Origin: a virus
Virus record (IMG/VR): IMGVR_UViG_3300017992_000023
Location: 1-64,000 of that record
DNA: 64,000 nt
Direction: 5' to 3' (one strand)
A program made the translations under genes and the position numbers. Positions 44,015 to 52,116 of the stretch are shown one piece after another. Position 1 is the first letter of the stretch, and every line of letters begins with the position of its first letter. The notes below the pieces were generated by a model that saw only the letters and a list, made by a program, of their open reading frames with translations, did no database searches and was not told the origin of the DNA.

Positions 44015-44402
44015 ATATTTCTCCTTCTTCTGCGAGAAGATCCAAAAGAAACTCTCGCATCTCGTAGTTATTTTTTATCAAGCTCAGTAGGTGATCCACT
44101 TGAACTACAGCCAGTGTTGGCTTGCGGTTCTTTTTCATGATCAATAGAGGCTCATAGTCACCTTTATGATCTGTGGCCTGCTGATAAGCCTCATAGACAT
44201 TCAGCTTTTCTACCCATTTACACTCAATAACGTAGGGCATACGTACTCTAGCAGCTGGACTAAGTTGGACATCCTCTCCACCCTGGCCCATACCCGTAGA
44301 TCGTACATCATCTTCTTCCAGATCTTGGAACAAGTCTAATATACGATCTCGGACCTCCTGCTGTAGCTTACGCCCTTTCTGTTTAGCGCTCGCTGGTTTC
44401 AA
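43980..44402 (-). CDS. PD-(D/E)XK endonuclease, Holliday-junction-resolvase-like
   Basis: 140 residues starting with TTG at 44402 after AGAGG. Basic N-terminus (KQKGRKLQQEVRDRILDLF), then GEDVQLSPAAR and PYVIECKWVEKLN, the D...ExK nuclease core. Downstream QATDHKGDYEPLLIMKKN supplies the usual helix and strand. Phages use such nucleases to resolve branched replication intermediates before packaging. It is not the T7 gp3 family by sequence. Beside the 5'-3' exonuclease gene. Confidence 0.68.
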   Translation of the reverse strand: MKPASAKQKGRKLQQEVRDRILDLFQDLEEDDVRSTGMGQGGEDVQLSPAARVRMPYVIECKWVEKLNVYEAYQQATDHKGDYEPLLIMKKNRKPTLAVVQVDHLLSLIKNNYEMREFLLDLLAEEGEIYGCCELSRRKT

Positions 44403-44405
44403 TAG

Positions 44406-45302
44406 CTACCTCTCATCTGGTGGAAGCCAGAGCTCCCCATCGTACTTTTGCATCCATAAAAGCCTAGCGATTTCCGTTACCCGCTCACGTAGTGGCATGT
44501 CAGGTTTTGGCATACGCTCTCGCTTCTTAGGATCATCAAGTGCATCCTTATAACACTCTAAGCAAAACTCCCACAGCTTCTGTTCGTCAGTTGTCTTAAG
44601 GGATTCAATCATCTTATCAGCTGTCTTCATCCCAACACGATAGATACCATAGATGTTATCCGTCATGTCCCCAACTAGCAGTTGCTTGTAGAAAAACTTG
44701 ATACCCTCTTCCCAGGAGACTGTGAACAGTTGATTCTTAGGGACGTTAAAGTGATCCCCTGGAACCATGTTCAGGTCTTTATCCTGAGTTACAATGCAGC
44801 TCTGTCTCCCTTCCTTGCGGTACTTATACTGTGCCTTGGACATACCATCGTCCGCCTCACAGTTTGTCTCCATTGTTCCGCCGTATTCATCCATGATGAG
44901 ATCTCTAGTGTACTGCCAATAGTAGGGCCTGCGCTCTACTTCTCGGTTTCCCTTGTACGGGATGATAGTACCTAGCTTATATCTGAAATTCCCATCATCG
45001 TCTGATGTGAGAAAGATCTCATATACAGGACACTTAGTTCGCTCCTTTATAAAGCGGAGTATACGATCTAAGTGATACCTTACAGCTACTACATTTCGTG
45101 GTATAACTAGCTCTTCGATCTCCCAGAAATCATTCTGGTCCTCTTCAAGCCATTCAACCAAGTCTTGCTTACAATCGAACGTCCAACGCTCTTTTGTTTC
45201 TGTGTTAATCAGGACCTTGAAGCTTTCTTGAGTGAGATGGCCGATCTTATAGACCAGCTCATCCCCATCAATCAAAGCAACTCGATCAGTGCTTGTACCC
45301 AT
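44406..45302 (-). CDS. 5'-3' exonuclease (FEN-like, T7 gp6-type)
   Basis: 298 residues. Metal-binding acidic residues in ALIDGDELVYK, in ETNCEADDGMSKAQYKY, in IVTQDKDLNMVPGD and in LLVGDMTDNIYGI are the flap endonuclease/5'-exonuclease pattern; IYRVGMKTADKMI is the helix-hairpin-type DNA-binding part. It would remove primers and degrade host DNA for nucleotide reuse. Overlaps the gene upstream by 17 bases; ATG has only a weak site, so coupling is likely. Confidence 0.87.
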   Translation of the reverse strand: MGTSTDRVALIDGDELVYKIGHLTQESFKVLINTETKERWTFDCKQDLVEWLEEDQNDFWEIEELVIPRNVVAVRYHLDRILRFIKERTKCPVYEIFLTSDDDGNFRYKLGTIIPYKGNREVERRPYYWQYTRDLIMDEYGGTMETNCEADDGMSKAQYKYRKEGRQSCIVTQDKDLNMVPGDHFNVPKNQLFTVSWEEGIKFFYKQLLVGDMTDNIYGIYRVGMKTADKMIESLKTTDEQKLWEFCLECYKDALDDPKKRERMPKPDMPLRERVTEIARLLWMQKYDGELWLPPDER

Positions 45303-45564
45303 CTCGAAGAGAAGCTACGGCAGCCACATTGCCGTCTGCTTCCGCTGCTTCCAATTCCTCTGAGTGAATACGAGCATCCCACTCAGCACTCAACTGCTCC
45401 AAGTAGTTAAAGGCCTGCGGTGCATAAGTAACCTCCTCCTCAACTACATCAGTCTCCTTGTTATAGATAATGTATACGTTCCCCTTCATTTCAGGGTCTC
45501 GCACACTCTCACCGACGATCAGTCGATAGACACCCATTTCCTTAAGTACGGTGCCTTTTAGCAT
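45286..45564 (-). CDS. hypothetical small acidic protein in replication operon
   Basis: 92 residues with AAGGAGG 8 bases before ATG. Beta N-terminal half (GTVLKEMGVYRLIVGESV, GNVYIIYNKETDVV) and an acidic helical C-terminal half (EELEAAEADGNVAAVASLRDG). Lies between SSB and the exonuclease; TAATG overlap with the SSB stop. No family recognised; a replication accessory role would be inferred from place only. Confidence 0.6.
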   Translation of the reverse strand: MLKGTVLKEMGVYRLIVGESVRDPEMKGNVYIIYNKETDVVEEEVTYAPQAFNYLEQLSAEWDARIHSEELEAAEADGNVAAVASLRDGYKH

Positions 45565-46418
45565 TACAGGTCCTCCTTAGATACCGGCTTAAACTCTGAA
45601 CCACCACCACCGGCGTATTCGACCAGTTCAATGACTTGAACTCCTTCCAGATCAGCAGACATACCGCTACCGAAGCTGTTGTTATACTGGTATGGACGGA
45701 TCTGTACCAATACCAATGAGCCGTTGCCAATCTCTTCATTGAACGGATTAGCATCTGCATCTACAACATTCGGCTTTCCTGCCTCTTCGCCAGTCACCTT
45801 CAGTACGTTACGCTTAACCTTGAAGACGTTATTATCTCCATCCTTCTTGACTTTCAGGCCAGCCTCTCGCAGCTCTTGTGCGACATCATCCTCGACAAGT
45901 AGAGTAATGCTGTACTTTGCAGGTGGGAAACGGTCGTCTGGTTTCTGAACGTGTGCCCAATTTGCAATACCTTTTACCAACATAAGTTTATTTCTCCCTA
46001 GCTCCTTCGAGCTATCTAGATAACGGATAGCGGACTGCAAGATCGCAGGGTTATCTTGTAGCAGTCCAAGTCCAGTGTTACAGTTAGAGCATAAAAGCCC
46101 CCTAACTGCCCCTGTTTGATGGTCGTGGTCAACGCAGAGATGACCAGAGATAGTCTCGTCATCCGATCCACATATCGCGCAGCAACCATGCTGTTCATCG
46201 ATCATAGTCAGGTAATGTTCCTCAGTGATACCATAACTATGCTTAAGGTGATGGCTCCTTCGGCCTTCAGTCTTACATGAAATGCAGTACATCGCCCTCC
46301 CATCAGGGGAGGATTCTTGTCGATGGAAAGCATCGAATGCCTTCTCTGTACCACACTTCGTGCAGACCTTACGACCTCTGGAGATATCATACTCTATCTC
46401 CTCTCTCGTTCGTGGCAT
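45564..46418 (-). CDS. HNH (endonuclease VII-type) fused in frame to gp2.5-like ssDNA-binding protein
   Basis: 284 residues if read from 46418. Residues 1-145: zinc finger CTKCGTEKAFDAF...CISC, then HNH core LCVDHDHQTGAVRGLLCSNCN, with CAICG, typical of endonuclease VII-like homing nucleases. Residues 146-284: an OB-fold SSB with pattern ANWAHVQKPDDRFPPAKYSI and LVLVQIRPYQYNNSFGSGMSA then GVQVIELVEYAGGG, matching T7 gp2.5/DUF2815-type proteins. An SD and ATG at the junction would make the SSB alone (45564-45983). AAGGAGG lies 14 bases before the long start. Possibly a homing nuclease that joined the reading frame. Confidence 0.8.
   Translation of the reverse strand: MPRTREEIEYDISRGRKVCTKCGTEKAFDAFHRQESSPDGRAMYCISCKTEGRRSHHLKHSYGITEEHYLTMIDEQHGCCAICGSDDETISGHLCVDHDHQTGAVRGLLCSNCNTGLGLLQDNPAILQSAIRYLDSSKELGRNKLMLVKGIANWAHVQKPDDRFPPAKYSITLLVEDDVAQELREAGLKVKKDGDNNVFKVKRNVLKVTGEEAGKPNVVDADANPFNEEIGNGSLVLVQIRPYQYNNSFGSGMSADLEGVQVIELVEYAGGGGSEFKPVSKEDL
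45981..45998 (-). promoter_or_regulatory. internal ribosome binding site and start of the SSB
   Basis: GGGAG at 45994-45998 lies 10 bases before ATG at 45981-45983, which begins MLVKGIANW, the natural SSB start. It implies that the 139-residue SSB is made independently of the HNH-SSB fusion. Confidence 0.75.
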
Positions 46419-46454
46419 ACTATATTAGACAACCTCCTTACCAATAAAGTTCCA

Positions 46455-48434
46455 TTAGTGAGTCTCAGCCCAGTTATTACCTACCATGTACTCAGCGTCC
46501 ATAGGGATTCTCATCCCAAGATCGACACCTGCTTGGCGAATACTCTTCACACCAAGCTCGCCCACTCGACAATAGTGTCGGCTATAGATCCCATCATGTT
46601 CATGGATACCTGACCAGATTTGGTCGCCATAAGGCCTAGAGCGCACAGCTTCTAGGTTGTCCGATTCATAGGACAGTACAAACCTCTTAGGCACACCAGT
46701 TTGAAGTTCATCATGAACATTTGCAAGATACTCCCACTGAAGGCGCTCATCTCTCGCCCAGTGATCAAAGATCTGTGCAGACTTCTTCATGATGATTGAA
46801 CCGCATGACTGAAATAGAGCGTTGAGAGCAGAGTGGCTAGACCGGATCAGGATCTTACGTCCATCGATACCGGGAACATAGCCATACTCTTCTGCCATAC
46901 GCATGATCTTATCACGCAGTCGCCCTAAGCCTGGGTTGTTATCCCAAAACTCCTCGAATCGCGACTCAGCGATCTTCCTAGGAATCTTAAGAGTCTCAGC
47001 TAACTTAGGGACTTGTGCCCCATAAACGAGAGCATAGAATCCGTTCTTGCTGATATTTCGGTAGGGTGTGAACTCTGCATCGGCTTTCGTTAGCCCCTCA
47101 GTCTCTTCCGGAAAGAAGATATGAGCGTTATGCGAATGTACGTCACCCTCAAGTATCAGCTGAGCGAACTCGCCGCCATCAAACTTATAGGTATAATGCG
47201 CCATTACCCTAGCTTCTAGTCCAGCCCCATCCCAGCCAACTAAGTAGTCGCTTTGATGTGGTATGAACAGCTGACGCATCTGTTCCCCAAATAACACTTT
47301 TGGATCGGCCTTCGGCACATTAACGACAATTTTATGCTTCATCCTAGCGGTATTAGTTCCCGCTGAATCAGCACCGGCTGTCAACCTTCCGTCAGGTCTT
47401 AGCTTGTCGATCCAACCTTCGATTTGGGATTTGCGGTGAGCATAGGTATAGTACTCAGCGAGCTTTTTACCTATGGGAAGTTCCATCTGACTTAGTGTCT
47501 CAACTGGTTTCCCTTTGTCAGTTAGCTTCCATTTCTCACCACTTGGTGTCTTGAGCGTTGGTTTCCACCCGAGCTTAAGTAGCTGGTCCGCCAAACGCTC
47601 TCTTTTTGTTAATGATGGCTCTTCAAACGACACCCTAGTAAAAGGGCCACCAACCGAATGGACGTCCTCGCCCATATAGTTAACGACAGCTTGAGAATAG
47701 TCTAAGTTCTTCTTAAACGGCTTCTTAAGTTCTGTCCCGGCATACACCTCGTAGGATAGATAGGATCTGATGTCGCTATACAAGTCCTCTAGAATCGCAT
47801 CCAACGTCTTGATGTGCTGGTGCGCGAGCTGTATGTCAAATGGGAAACCTGTGACCTCTTGTTGGTGTATGATCCAGGCTATGTATTGCTCTAGCTCAAA
47901 CGCTGGAGCCCACTCCCAATCGCCTGCCTCCTCGATCATCTTGAGGAATGAGAGATGGTTGATCTCTACGTCCTCAGTACACCTATGAAGCATCTCCTTA
48001 TCAAATGTTTCCCACTCATAGTAGGGCGGCTTACCGCGGCCCACTCGATAACCCCAAGTTGCAAGACTATGGGGAGTCATCTTGTCCAGTCTCCCTGTCA
48101 AGGGATTCACTACACTTGTAGGGCAGTTAACTGGCAATTGACGATCTGGGTTTAACACCTTAGAGATTACAAGTGTATCGACTACCTTCTCTAAGGGCCA
48201 TGAGAAGCCCATAAGCTTCTCTAATACCGGTAGGTCGTATGAAATTATGTTATGACCTACAAGAAAGTCCGCGGAGTAAAGCTCATCTGTGGCATACTTC
48301 AGCGTATTCTCGTAATACTGGTTGACTGTGCCAGTCTGGAGGTCCTTTATTACGATACAATGTACTGTGTCCGGGTCAAACCCATTTGCCTCGATATCGA
48401 ATACGAGGTACTTCTCACTTTTCAAGTCATACAT
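46455..48434 (-). CDS. DNA polymerase, family A (T7-like) with 3'-5' exonuclease
   Basis: 659 residues. Exonuclease: Exo I FDIEANG, Exo II HNIISYDLPVL, Exo III TEDVEINHLSF. Polymerase: motif A GWDGAGLEARVMAHY, motif B RNISKNGFYALVYGA, motif C NVHDELQTG. At the O-helix position equal to T7 Tyr526 (E. coli Phe762) there is Tyr, as in T7. The replicative enzyme, slightly shorter than T7's. Start ATG has AGGAGAG upstream. In the replication operon between the phosphoesterase-side genes and SSB. Confidence 0.93.
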   Translation of the reverse strand: MYDLKSEKYLVFDIEANGFDPDTVHCIVIKDLQTGTVNQYYENTLKYATDELYSADFLVGHNIISYDLPVLEKLMGFSWPLEKVVDTLVISKVLNPDRQLPVNCPTSVVNPLTGRLDKMTPHSLATWGYRVGRGKPPYYEWETFDKEMLHRCTEDVEINHLSFLKMIEEAGDWEWAPAFELEQYIAWIIHQQEVTGFPFDIQLAHQHIKTLDAILEDLYSDIRSYLSYEVYAGTELKKPFKKNLDYSQAVVNYMGEDVHSVGGPFTRVSFEEPSLTKRERLADQLLKLGWKPTLKTPSGEKWKLTDKGKPVETLSQMELPIGKKLAEYYTYAHRKSQIEGWIDKLRPDGRLTAGADSAGTNTARMKHKIVVNVPKADPKVLFGEQMRQLFIPHQSDYLVGWDGAGLEARVMAHYTYKFDGGEFAQLILEGDVHSHNAHIFFPEETEGLTKADAEFTPYRNISKNGFYALVYGAQVPKLAETLKIPRKIAESRFEEFWDNNPGLGRLRDKIMRMAEEYGYVPGIDGRKILIRSSHSALNALFQSCGSIIMKKSAQIFDHWARDERLQWEYLANVHDELQTGVPKRFVLSYESDNLEAVRSRPYGDQIWSGIHEHDGIYSRHYCRVGELGVKSIRQAGVDLGMRIPMDAEYMVGNNWAETH

Positions 48435-48442
48435 TTACTCTC

Positions 48443-48595
48443 CTAAGGTGCATAGGGAGGGAGGTCCTCGCCTTCATCATCGAGCTCTATCTCGTTTATG
48501 AGATCTGCAAGCTCTTCCTCTGCATCCATTTGATCTCCATTAATCAGAGCTTCATGGATATCCGATAGTCGATACATAATATCTGTTTTAGTCAT
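48443..48595 (-). CDS. hypothetical small acidic protein before DNA polymerase
   Basis: 50 residues (MTKTDIMYRLSDIHEALINGD...), acidic and helical, ending DEGEDLPPYAP. AGGAG lies 6 bases before the ATG, and the start overlaps the phosphoesterase stop (ATGA). Fills the gap before the polymerase. No family recognised. Confidence 0.65.
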   Translation of the reverse strand: MTKTDIMYRLSDIHEALINGDQMDAEEELADLINEIELDDEGEDLPPYAP

Positions 48596-49128
48596 TGTCT
48601 ACTCCTAATCAATAGGTCTTGATATTGGACAACAGGAACTCCATAAAGTTTCATGTTCTCCTCTACGCATACATTGAGATATCTTGGATCATCAATAGTA
48701 TTCTCATGAACATGGCCATGAGCATTCGCATTCCCCCTTAGCTCTTCCGGATGGATAGGAGCATGAGAGAGCCAAATTCCTTTATACTCACAGAAACCGC
48801 GGATCACATTGAAGTATTGTGTATAGGCCTCTATACCCATGTCATCATGGTTGCCTAGAATGAGGTTCTTGGTTCCATTAATTCTTCCGATCTTACTCAG
48901 ATGATGCCACCCATCTCCTGGTTTATCCAATGTACCTGGACGACCCCAAGAGACGTCTCCTAGCATCCATAGATTGTCTTTAGGATGAACCACGGAGTTG
49001 ATAGCATCTATAAGCCACTCATCATGTTCATCTACATTGGAGCCCTTCCGATACCTATAAGAAAACTTTACAATGTTCTCATGGCCTAGATGTAAATCCG
49101 ATATAAAATATGTCTTAGGTGATGCCAT
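48592..49128 (-). CDS. calcineurin-like metallophosphoesterase
   Basis: 178 residues from ATG 49128 (MASPKTYFISDL), which has AGGAGG 6 bases upstream; a longer in-frame start lacks a site. Metal ligand motifs: ISDLHLGHEN (DxH), MLGDVSWG (GD), ILGNHDDMG (GNHD), LSHAPIHP and AHGHVHEN. Compact, with no extra domains. Phage members act on phosphate esters of nucleotides or nucleic acids; the substrate is not evident. Overlaps the gene upstream by 14 bases. Confidence 0.87.
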   Translation of the reverse strand: MASPKTYFISDLHLGHENIVKFSYRYRKGSNVDEHDEWLIDAINSVVHPKDNLWMLGDVSWGRPGTLDKPGDGWHHLSKIGRINGTKNLILGNHDDMGIEAYTQYFNVIRGFCEYKGIWLSHAPIHPEELRGNANAHGHVHENTIDDPRYLNVCVEENMKLYGVPVVQYQDLLIRSRQ

Positions 49129-49678
49129 TCGGAACCTCCTGCTCTTGGATTTGGTAGAGTCGCACAAATGACCAATCGCATTGATCTGCTCGTTTAACGC
49201 TAAACGAGTCTTCTTTGTCTAGGGCGACAAGAAATGAAGCTATGCCGAGCTCTTTCACCTTCACCCACCTCGGCAACGGACGCTCACCACCTTTATGTAC
49301 GATCCAGTCGGATTGTGCGAGTTTGGTGATCGGGTGGTCGATGCAATGAACAAATCTACCATTTCCGGAAGTTTTGCTTGAGCTTCCGTAAATAAAGACC
49401 ATTGGAGTGCTGCCATCTACACCAGCGAAGTGGTGACGAAATGACAAGCCTTTTCGCCATACCAACGTATCCATCGGTAACCCTACCAGCGGGTGCGGCT
49501 TGGGGGCGATGCGGATTTCATATTGGCCTTTTATTGACGCGGCAAGGTCTTCTAATTCGCGAATCGGGTTCCACTTTGCGCCTTCAACTAACTTAGCACG
49601 CCACTCCACTTTTTCTTCCCGCATAAACGCGTCAAGGCAGTCTTGTGCGTGTTGGATTTCTGATTCTGTGTATTTCAT
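49115..49678 (-). CDS. hypothetical protein beside ThyX
   Basis: 187 residues with AGGA upstream and ATGA overlap with thyX. Composition varied, with a helical start (ESEIQHAQDCLDAFMREEKVEWRAKL, partial) and a beta-rich centre (YEIRIAPKPHPLVG, TPMVFIYGSSSK). Base composition looks GC-richer than neighbours (runs such as GGGTGCGGCTTGG), so it may be a recent arrival. No family recognised. Confidence 0.55.
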   Translation of the reverse strand: MKYTESEIQHAQDCLDAFMREEKVEWRAKLVEGAKWNPIRELEDLAASIKGQYEIRIAPKPHPLVGLPMDTLVWRKGLSFRHHFAGVDGSTPMVFIYGSSSKTSGNGRFVHCIDHPITKLAQSDWIVHKGGERPLPRWVKVKELGIASFLVALDKEDSFSVKRADQCDWSFVRLYQIQEQEVPNGIT

Positions 49679-50559
49679 AGCGTTTTCCTATATTGAATCC
49701 ATCCCCTGAAATTGCCCGACCAAAGATCTTGATTTGAGTCTACATGAGTGATTCCCGCTTCCCACTGTACTGCGGGATTATAAACCTCCAAACAACGGGG
49801 ATCTTCCATAGGGCTAGCCTGATGCTCGAATGGACTCATATGACCGGCTTCTTGAAGCATGTCATGCAGCTTAATATCCTTCTCGATGTCAGGATCGCTC
49901 TTATCGTGATTCTGGTAGGACACACGAGCACAGCGAGCTGCAGATAGCTTTTGGTACTGATGCCCGAATGACTGGCCATAGAAACGATCTTTCTCAGTTA
50001 CGTAAGGAAGATGGCTATCGAAACGGCCCAGCTCTTCAGGCTCACAGTTATCCATAGCATCAGCCATGATTCGAGCCAGCTCATAGATCTCTGGTTGTGC
50101 ATCTGGATGAAGCCGTAGATTAAAGAAGTTCTCCCATTCAGTAGCTGTTACAACAACCTTAATAAACTGGAATGGTTCAGTCAGTCGGTTAACGATCTGC
50201 TTATGATAGCCAGCATCGCTGAACCCCTTCGCATGGATACGAGACCAATTAGCTGCTTCGAGCCAAGCCTCTTCCCTAGAGTAATTATGACCTATTCCAT
50301 AGTCCAATAGGACTTCTGTGTCCTGCTCTTCCGCGGCTTGCATTCCTGGCTTATTTTTGCCCCAATGAATGGGCATAGCTGGTTGTTCCCTGATCTGTTC
50401 TAGCAGCTTATCCACGGGGATAGCTCTGCTGCTAGAAGCATTCCTAGAGAACATCCGATGGGTCATGAACTCAGCATGAATAAACCGTGGATACTGTAAC
50501 TCAAGAGTAGTAATGCGAATACCATTAGCAATGCTGTCGGCAACCACTTTGGCATACAT
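49675..50559 (-). CDS. thyX: flavin-dependent thymidylate synthase
   Basis: 294 residues from ATG 50559 (MYAKVVADS), directly after AAAGGAGG. The signature region is MTHRMFSRNASSSRAIPVDK, the divergent ThyX variant in which the first Arg of the RHR motif is Thr; further conserved parts include VTATEWENFFNLRLHPDAQPE (partial) and ARCARVSYQNHDK. It makes dTMP from dUMP using FAD and folate, complementing the reductase genes. Overlaps the preceding small gene in another frame only if the longer in-frame start is used. Confidence 0.85.
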   Translation of the reverse strand: MYAKVVADSIANGIRITTLELQYPRFIHAEFMTHRMFSRNASSSRAIPVDKLLEQIREQPAMPIHWGKNKPGMQAAEEQDTEVLLDYGIGHNYSREEAWLEAANWSRIHAKGFSDAGYHKQIVNRLTEPFQFIKVVVTATEWENFFNLRLHPDAQPEIYELARIMADAMDNCEPEELGRFDSHLPYVTEKDRFYGQSFGHQYQKLSAARCARVSYQNHDKSDPDIEKDIKLHDMLQEAGHMSPFEHQASPMEDPRCLEVYNPAVQWEAGITHVDSNQDLWSGNFRGWIQYRKTL

Positions 50560-50584
50560 ACCTCCTTTACCAAATGATTCGGAT

Positions 50585-50875
50585 TTATACAACCTTAACC
50601 TCCAAGCCCCCTTCGAACCCCTCAAGGATCAATGTGTCTCCATCAATAATATCAACTTTTAATTCACCAATAGGCGTACTGTCGTAAAGGAACTTTACTA
50701 GGATATTACCCTGGGAATAAGATAGCTCTTGCTTGTTCCAGAGTACAAAAGATTTACCATTCTCACATTTACGGATATAGGGTTTCCTATTGTGAGACAG
50801 AAGGTTACGTTTTACCACCTCTGAAAACATAACTTCCCCCTTAATAGGAGCTGGTGAGCACATCCAATCAAACAT
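50585..50875 (-). CDS. hypothetical small beta protein
   Basis: 96 residues with GAGGAGG upstream. Beta-rich, two sheets (KPYIRKCENGKSFVLWNKQE, NILVKFLYDSTPIGELKVDI in part). Precedes thyX. No family recognised. Confidence 0.6.
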   Translation of the reverse strand: MFDWMCSPAPIKGEVMFSEVVKRNLLSHNRKPYIRKCENGKSFVLWNKQELSYSQGNILVKFLYDSTPIGELKVDIIDGDTLILEGFEGGLEVKVV

Positions 50876-51059
50876 GGCCGACAGCCTCCTCAGCCTTCTT
50901 CAGCTTCTTCTTGAGCTGGCGAACGGGGTTAACGTATGGTATACCATTATTGATATACCGATAGCGTCGGCGATTCTTGGTCGCCAGCTTCTCTTCTTTC
51001 AATCTAGCCCTATAGTCCTCATAGGATTCGTCTTCGTATCGTTTGTTAGACAGTTTCAT
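50868..51059 (-). CDS. hypothetical small basic protein
   Basis: 63 residues, very basic (RLKEEKLATKNRRRYRYINNG, VRQLKKKLKKAEEAVGHV). AGGAG lies well before the ATG. Helical with a Tyr/Arg-rich centre, compatible with nucleic-acid binding, but unrecognised. Confidence 0.6.
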   Translation of the reverse strand: MKLSNKRYEDESYEDYRARLKEEKLATKNRRRYRYINNGIPYVNPVRQLKKKLKKAEEAVGHV

Positions 51060-51283
51060 TCTAAATCTCCTGCGGTAAGGCCCCAGTCACCCTCTTGGTT
51101 GAGGCGGTAGTCCTTAGTCCACCGTTCTTTTTCTGACATAAAAAATTGTACACCAATACCCTCGCCGTGTATGCCATGAGTATCGGATCCCTCTCCCATT
51201 AGAATACTCATAGAGGCATTATACTTCTCTAGTAGGTGTTTCAGTTCCGCTCTGAAACCTGCGAGCTTAATGTTCTCTTCCAT
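51056..51283 (-). CDS. hypothetical small protein
   Basis: 75 residues with AGGAG and 7-base spacing. Starts with a helical segment (NIKLAGFRAELKHLLEKYNAS) and then a Gly-rich region (GEGSDTHGIHGEGIGVQFF). Overlaps the next gene by 4 bases (ATGA). Unrecognised. Confidence 0.6.
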   Translation of the reverse strand: MEENIKLAGFRAELKHLLEKYNASMSILMGEGSDTHGIHGEGIGVQFFMSEKERWTKDYRLNQEGDWGLTAGDLE

Positions 51284-51286
51284 TCT

Positions 51287-51553
51287 CTAACTCCTATTCG
51301 TCTGGCGCTCATAATCCGCCAGCGCAGTAGTGAGTATCTTTTGCATGGACTTCAGCCCATTGTAATCTAAAACTATGGTCGCCCTTGGGTCTTGAAGAAT
51401 CTCGGCTGCATGTTCATGCATACCTTCTACAGTCCAGCGTGACGTTTCGGCCCCTGGGTCAAATATCATCTGAAGCTGGTAATTCCCTCGGTCAGATTTC
51501 CCGTGGTAGAGCTCTATTGAGGTAGGGCCGCAATACTTATTGCCTCTACACAT
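51287..51553 (-). CDS. hypothetical small protein
   Basis: 88 residues. TAATG overlap with the preceding stop and GGAG further upstream. A Cys pair at the start (CRGNKYCG) and a helical second half (GLKSMQKILTTALADYERQ). Unrecognised. Confidence 0.55.
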   Translation of the reverse strand: MCRGNKYCGPTSIELYHGKSDRGNYQLQMIFDPGAETSRWTVEGMHEHAAEILQDPRATIVLDYNGLKSMQKILTTALADYERQTNRS

Positions 51554-51771
51554 TACATTTGTACTCCTGGTGGGACATTGGGATTGAGCTTCTCTACAGG
51601 TTCATCGATCTGCTGGATGCAGACAGCCTGATAATTAACGATAGGCCTGCCAATAGACTCTACGAGAAACTCTCGTTCATCGAAGCACTCATTCATAGAG
51701 TCGTACTCAGCATACGCGTCGATGCTGGGCTCTCCGAGTGCTACAGTTAGATAGACTAAGATCCACTTCAT
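51553..51771 (-). CDS. small exported or membrane-anchored protein
   Basis: 72 residues. Short hydrophobic N-terminus (MKWILVYLTVALGEPSIDA) that could act as a signal peptide, then acidic mature part with two Cys (NECFDEREF, QAVCIQQID) that could form a disulfide. GGAG before the ATG. No family recognised. Confidence 0.5.
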   Translation of the reverse strand: MKWILVYLTVALGEPSIDAYAEYDSMNECFDEREFLVESIGRPIVNYQAVCIQQIDEPVEKLNPNVPPGVQM

Positions 51772-51776
51772 AATAA

Positions 51777-51989
51777 TTACTCCACATAACTAAGGGTTTG
51801 TACCCTAATCGTATTTACCTTATCACATTTAGGGCATATAAACGATTGCCCATTGAGATCTGCTGCAATAGCTGGAGGCATATCGTGGATCCCATATGTC
51901 GACAAGGAGCAATCTCCGGCTTTCGACTGTGCCTCAATAATCTCACCACAGTTAGTACAGTGAAAATTCACTTCATCAAACATGCCCAT
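51777..51989 (-). CDS. small zinc-ribbon protein
   Basis: 70 residues with AAGGAGG 6 bases before ATG. Two CxxC pairs (HCTNCGE and ICPKCDK) about 40 residues apart form a zinc ribbon. Similar small ribbon proteins occur across phages and plasmids; the role is unknown, perhaps nucleic-acid or protein binding. Confidence 0.65.
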   Translation of the reverse strand: MGMFDEVNFHCTNCGEIIEAQSKAGDCSLSTYGIHDMPPAIAADLNGQSFICPKCDKVNTIRVQTLSYVE

Positions 51990-52116
51990 TCTTAACCTCC
52001 TTATGAAGCCGGTTACGTCGGAGCTCGAACCACCAGCACGTTAGTTTTCCGTAGCCTTCTCTTCCCCACAGGAATCTTTCTACGGTTGAAACAGCGTTCT
52101 CTAAAGTAGTGCTCAT
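51976..52116 (-). CDS. hypothetical small protein after primase-helicase
   Basis: 46 residues (MSTTLENAVSTVERFLWG...), with GAGGAG at the right distance and an ATGA overlap with the primase-helicase stop. Helical N-terminus, Trp/Arg-rich centre (TCWWFELRRNRLH). Unrecognised. Confidence 0.6.
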   Translation of the reverse strand: MSTTLENAVSTVERFLWGREGYGKLTCWWFELRRNRLHKEVKNGHV

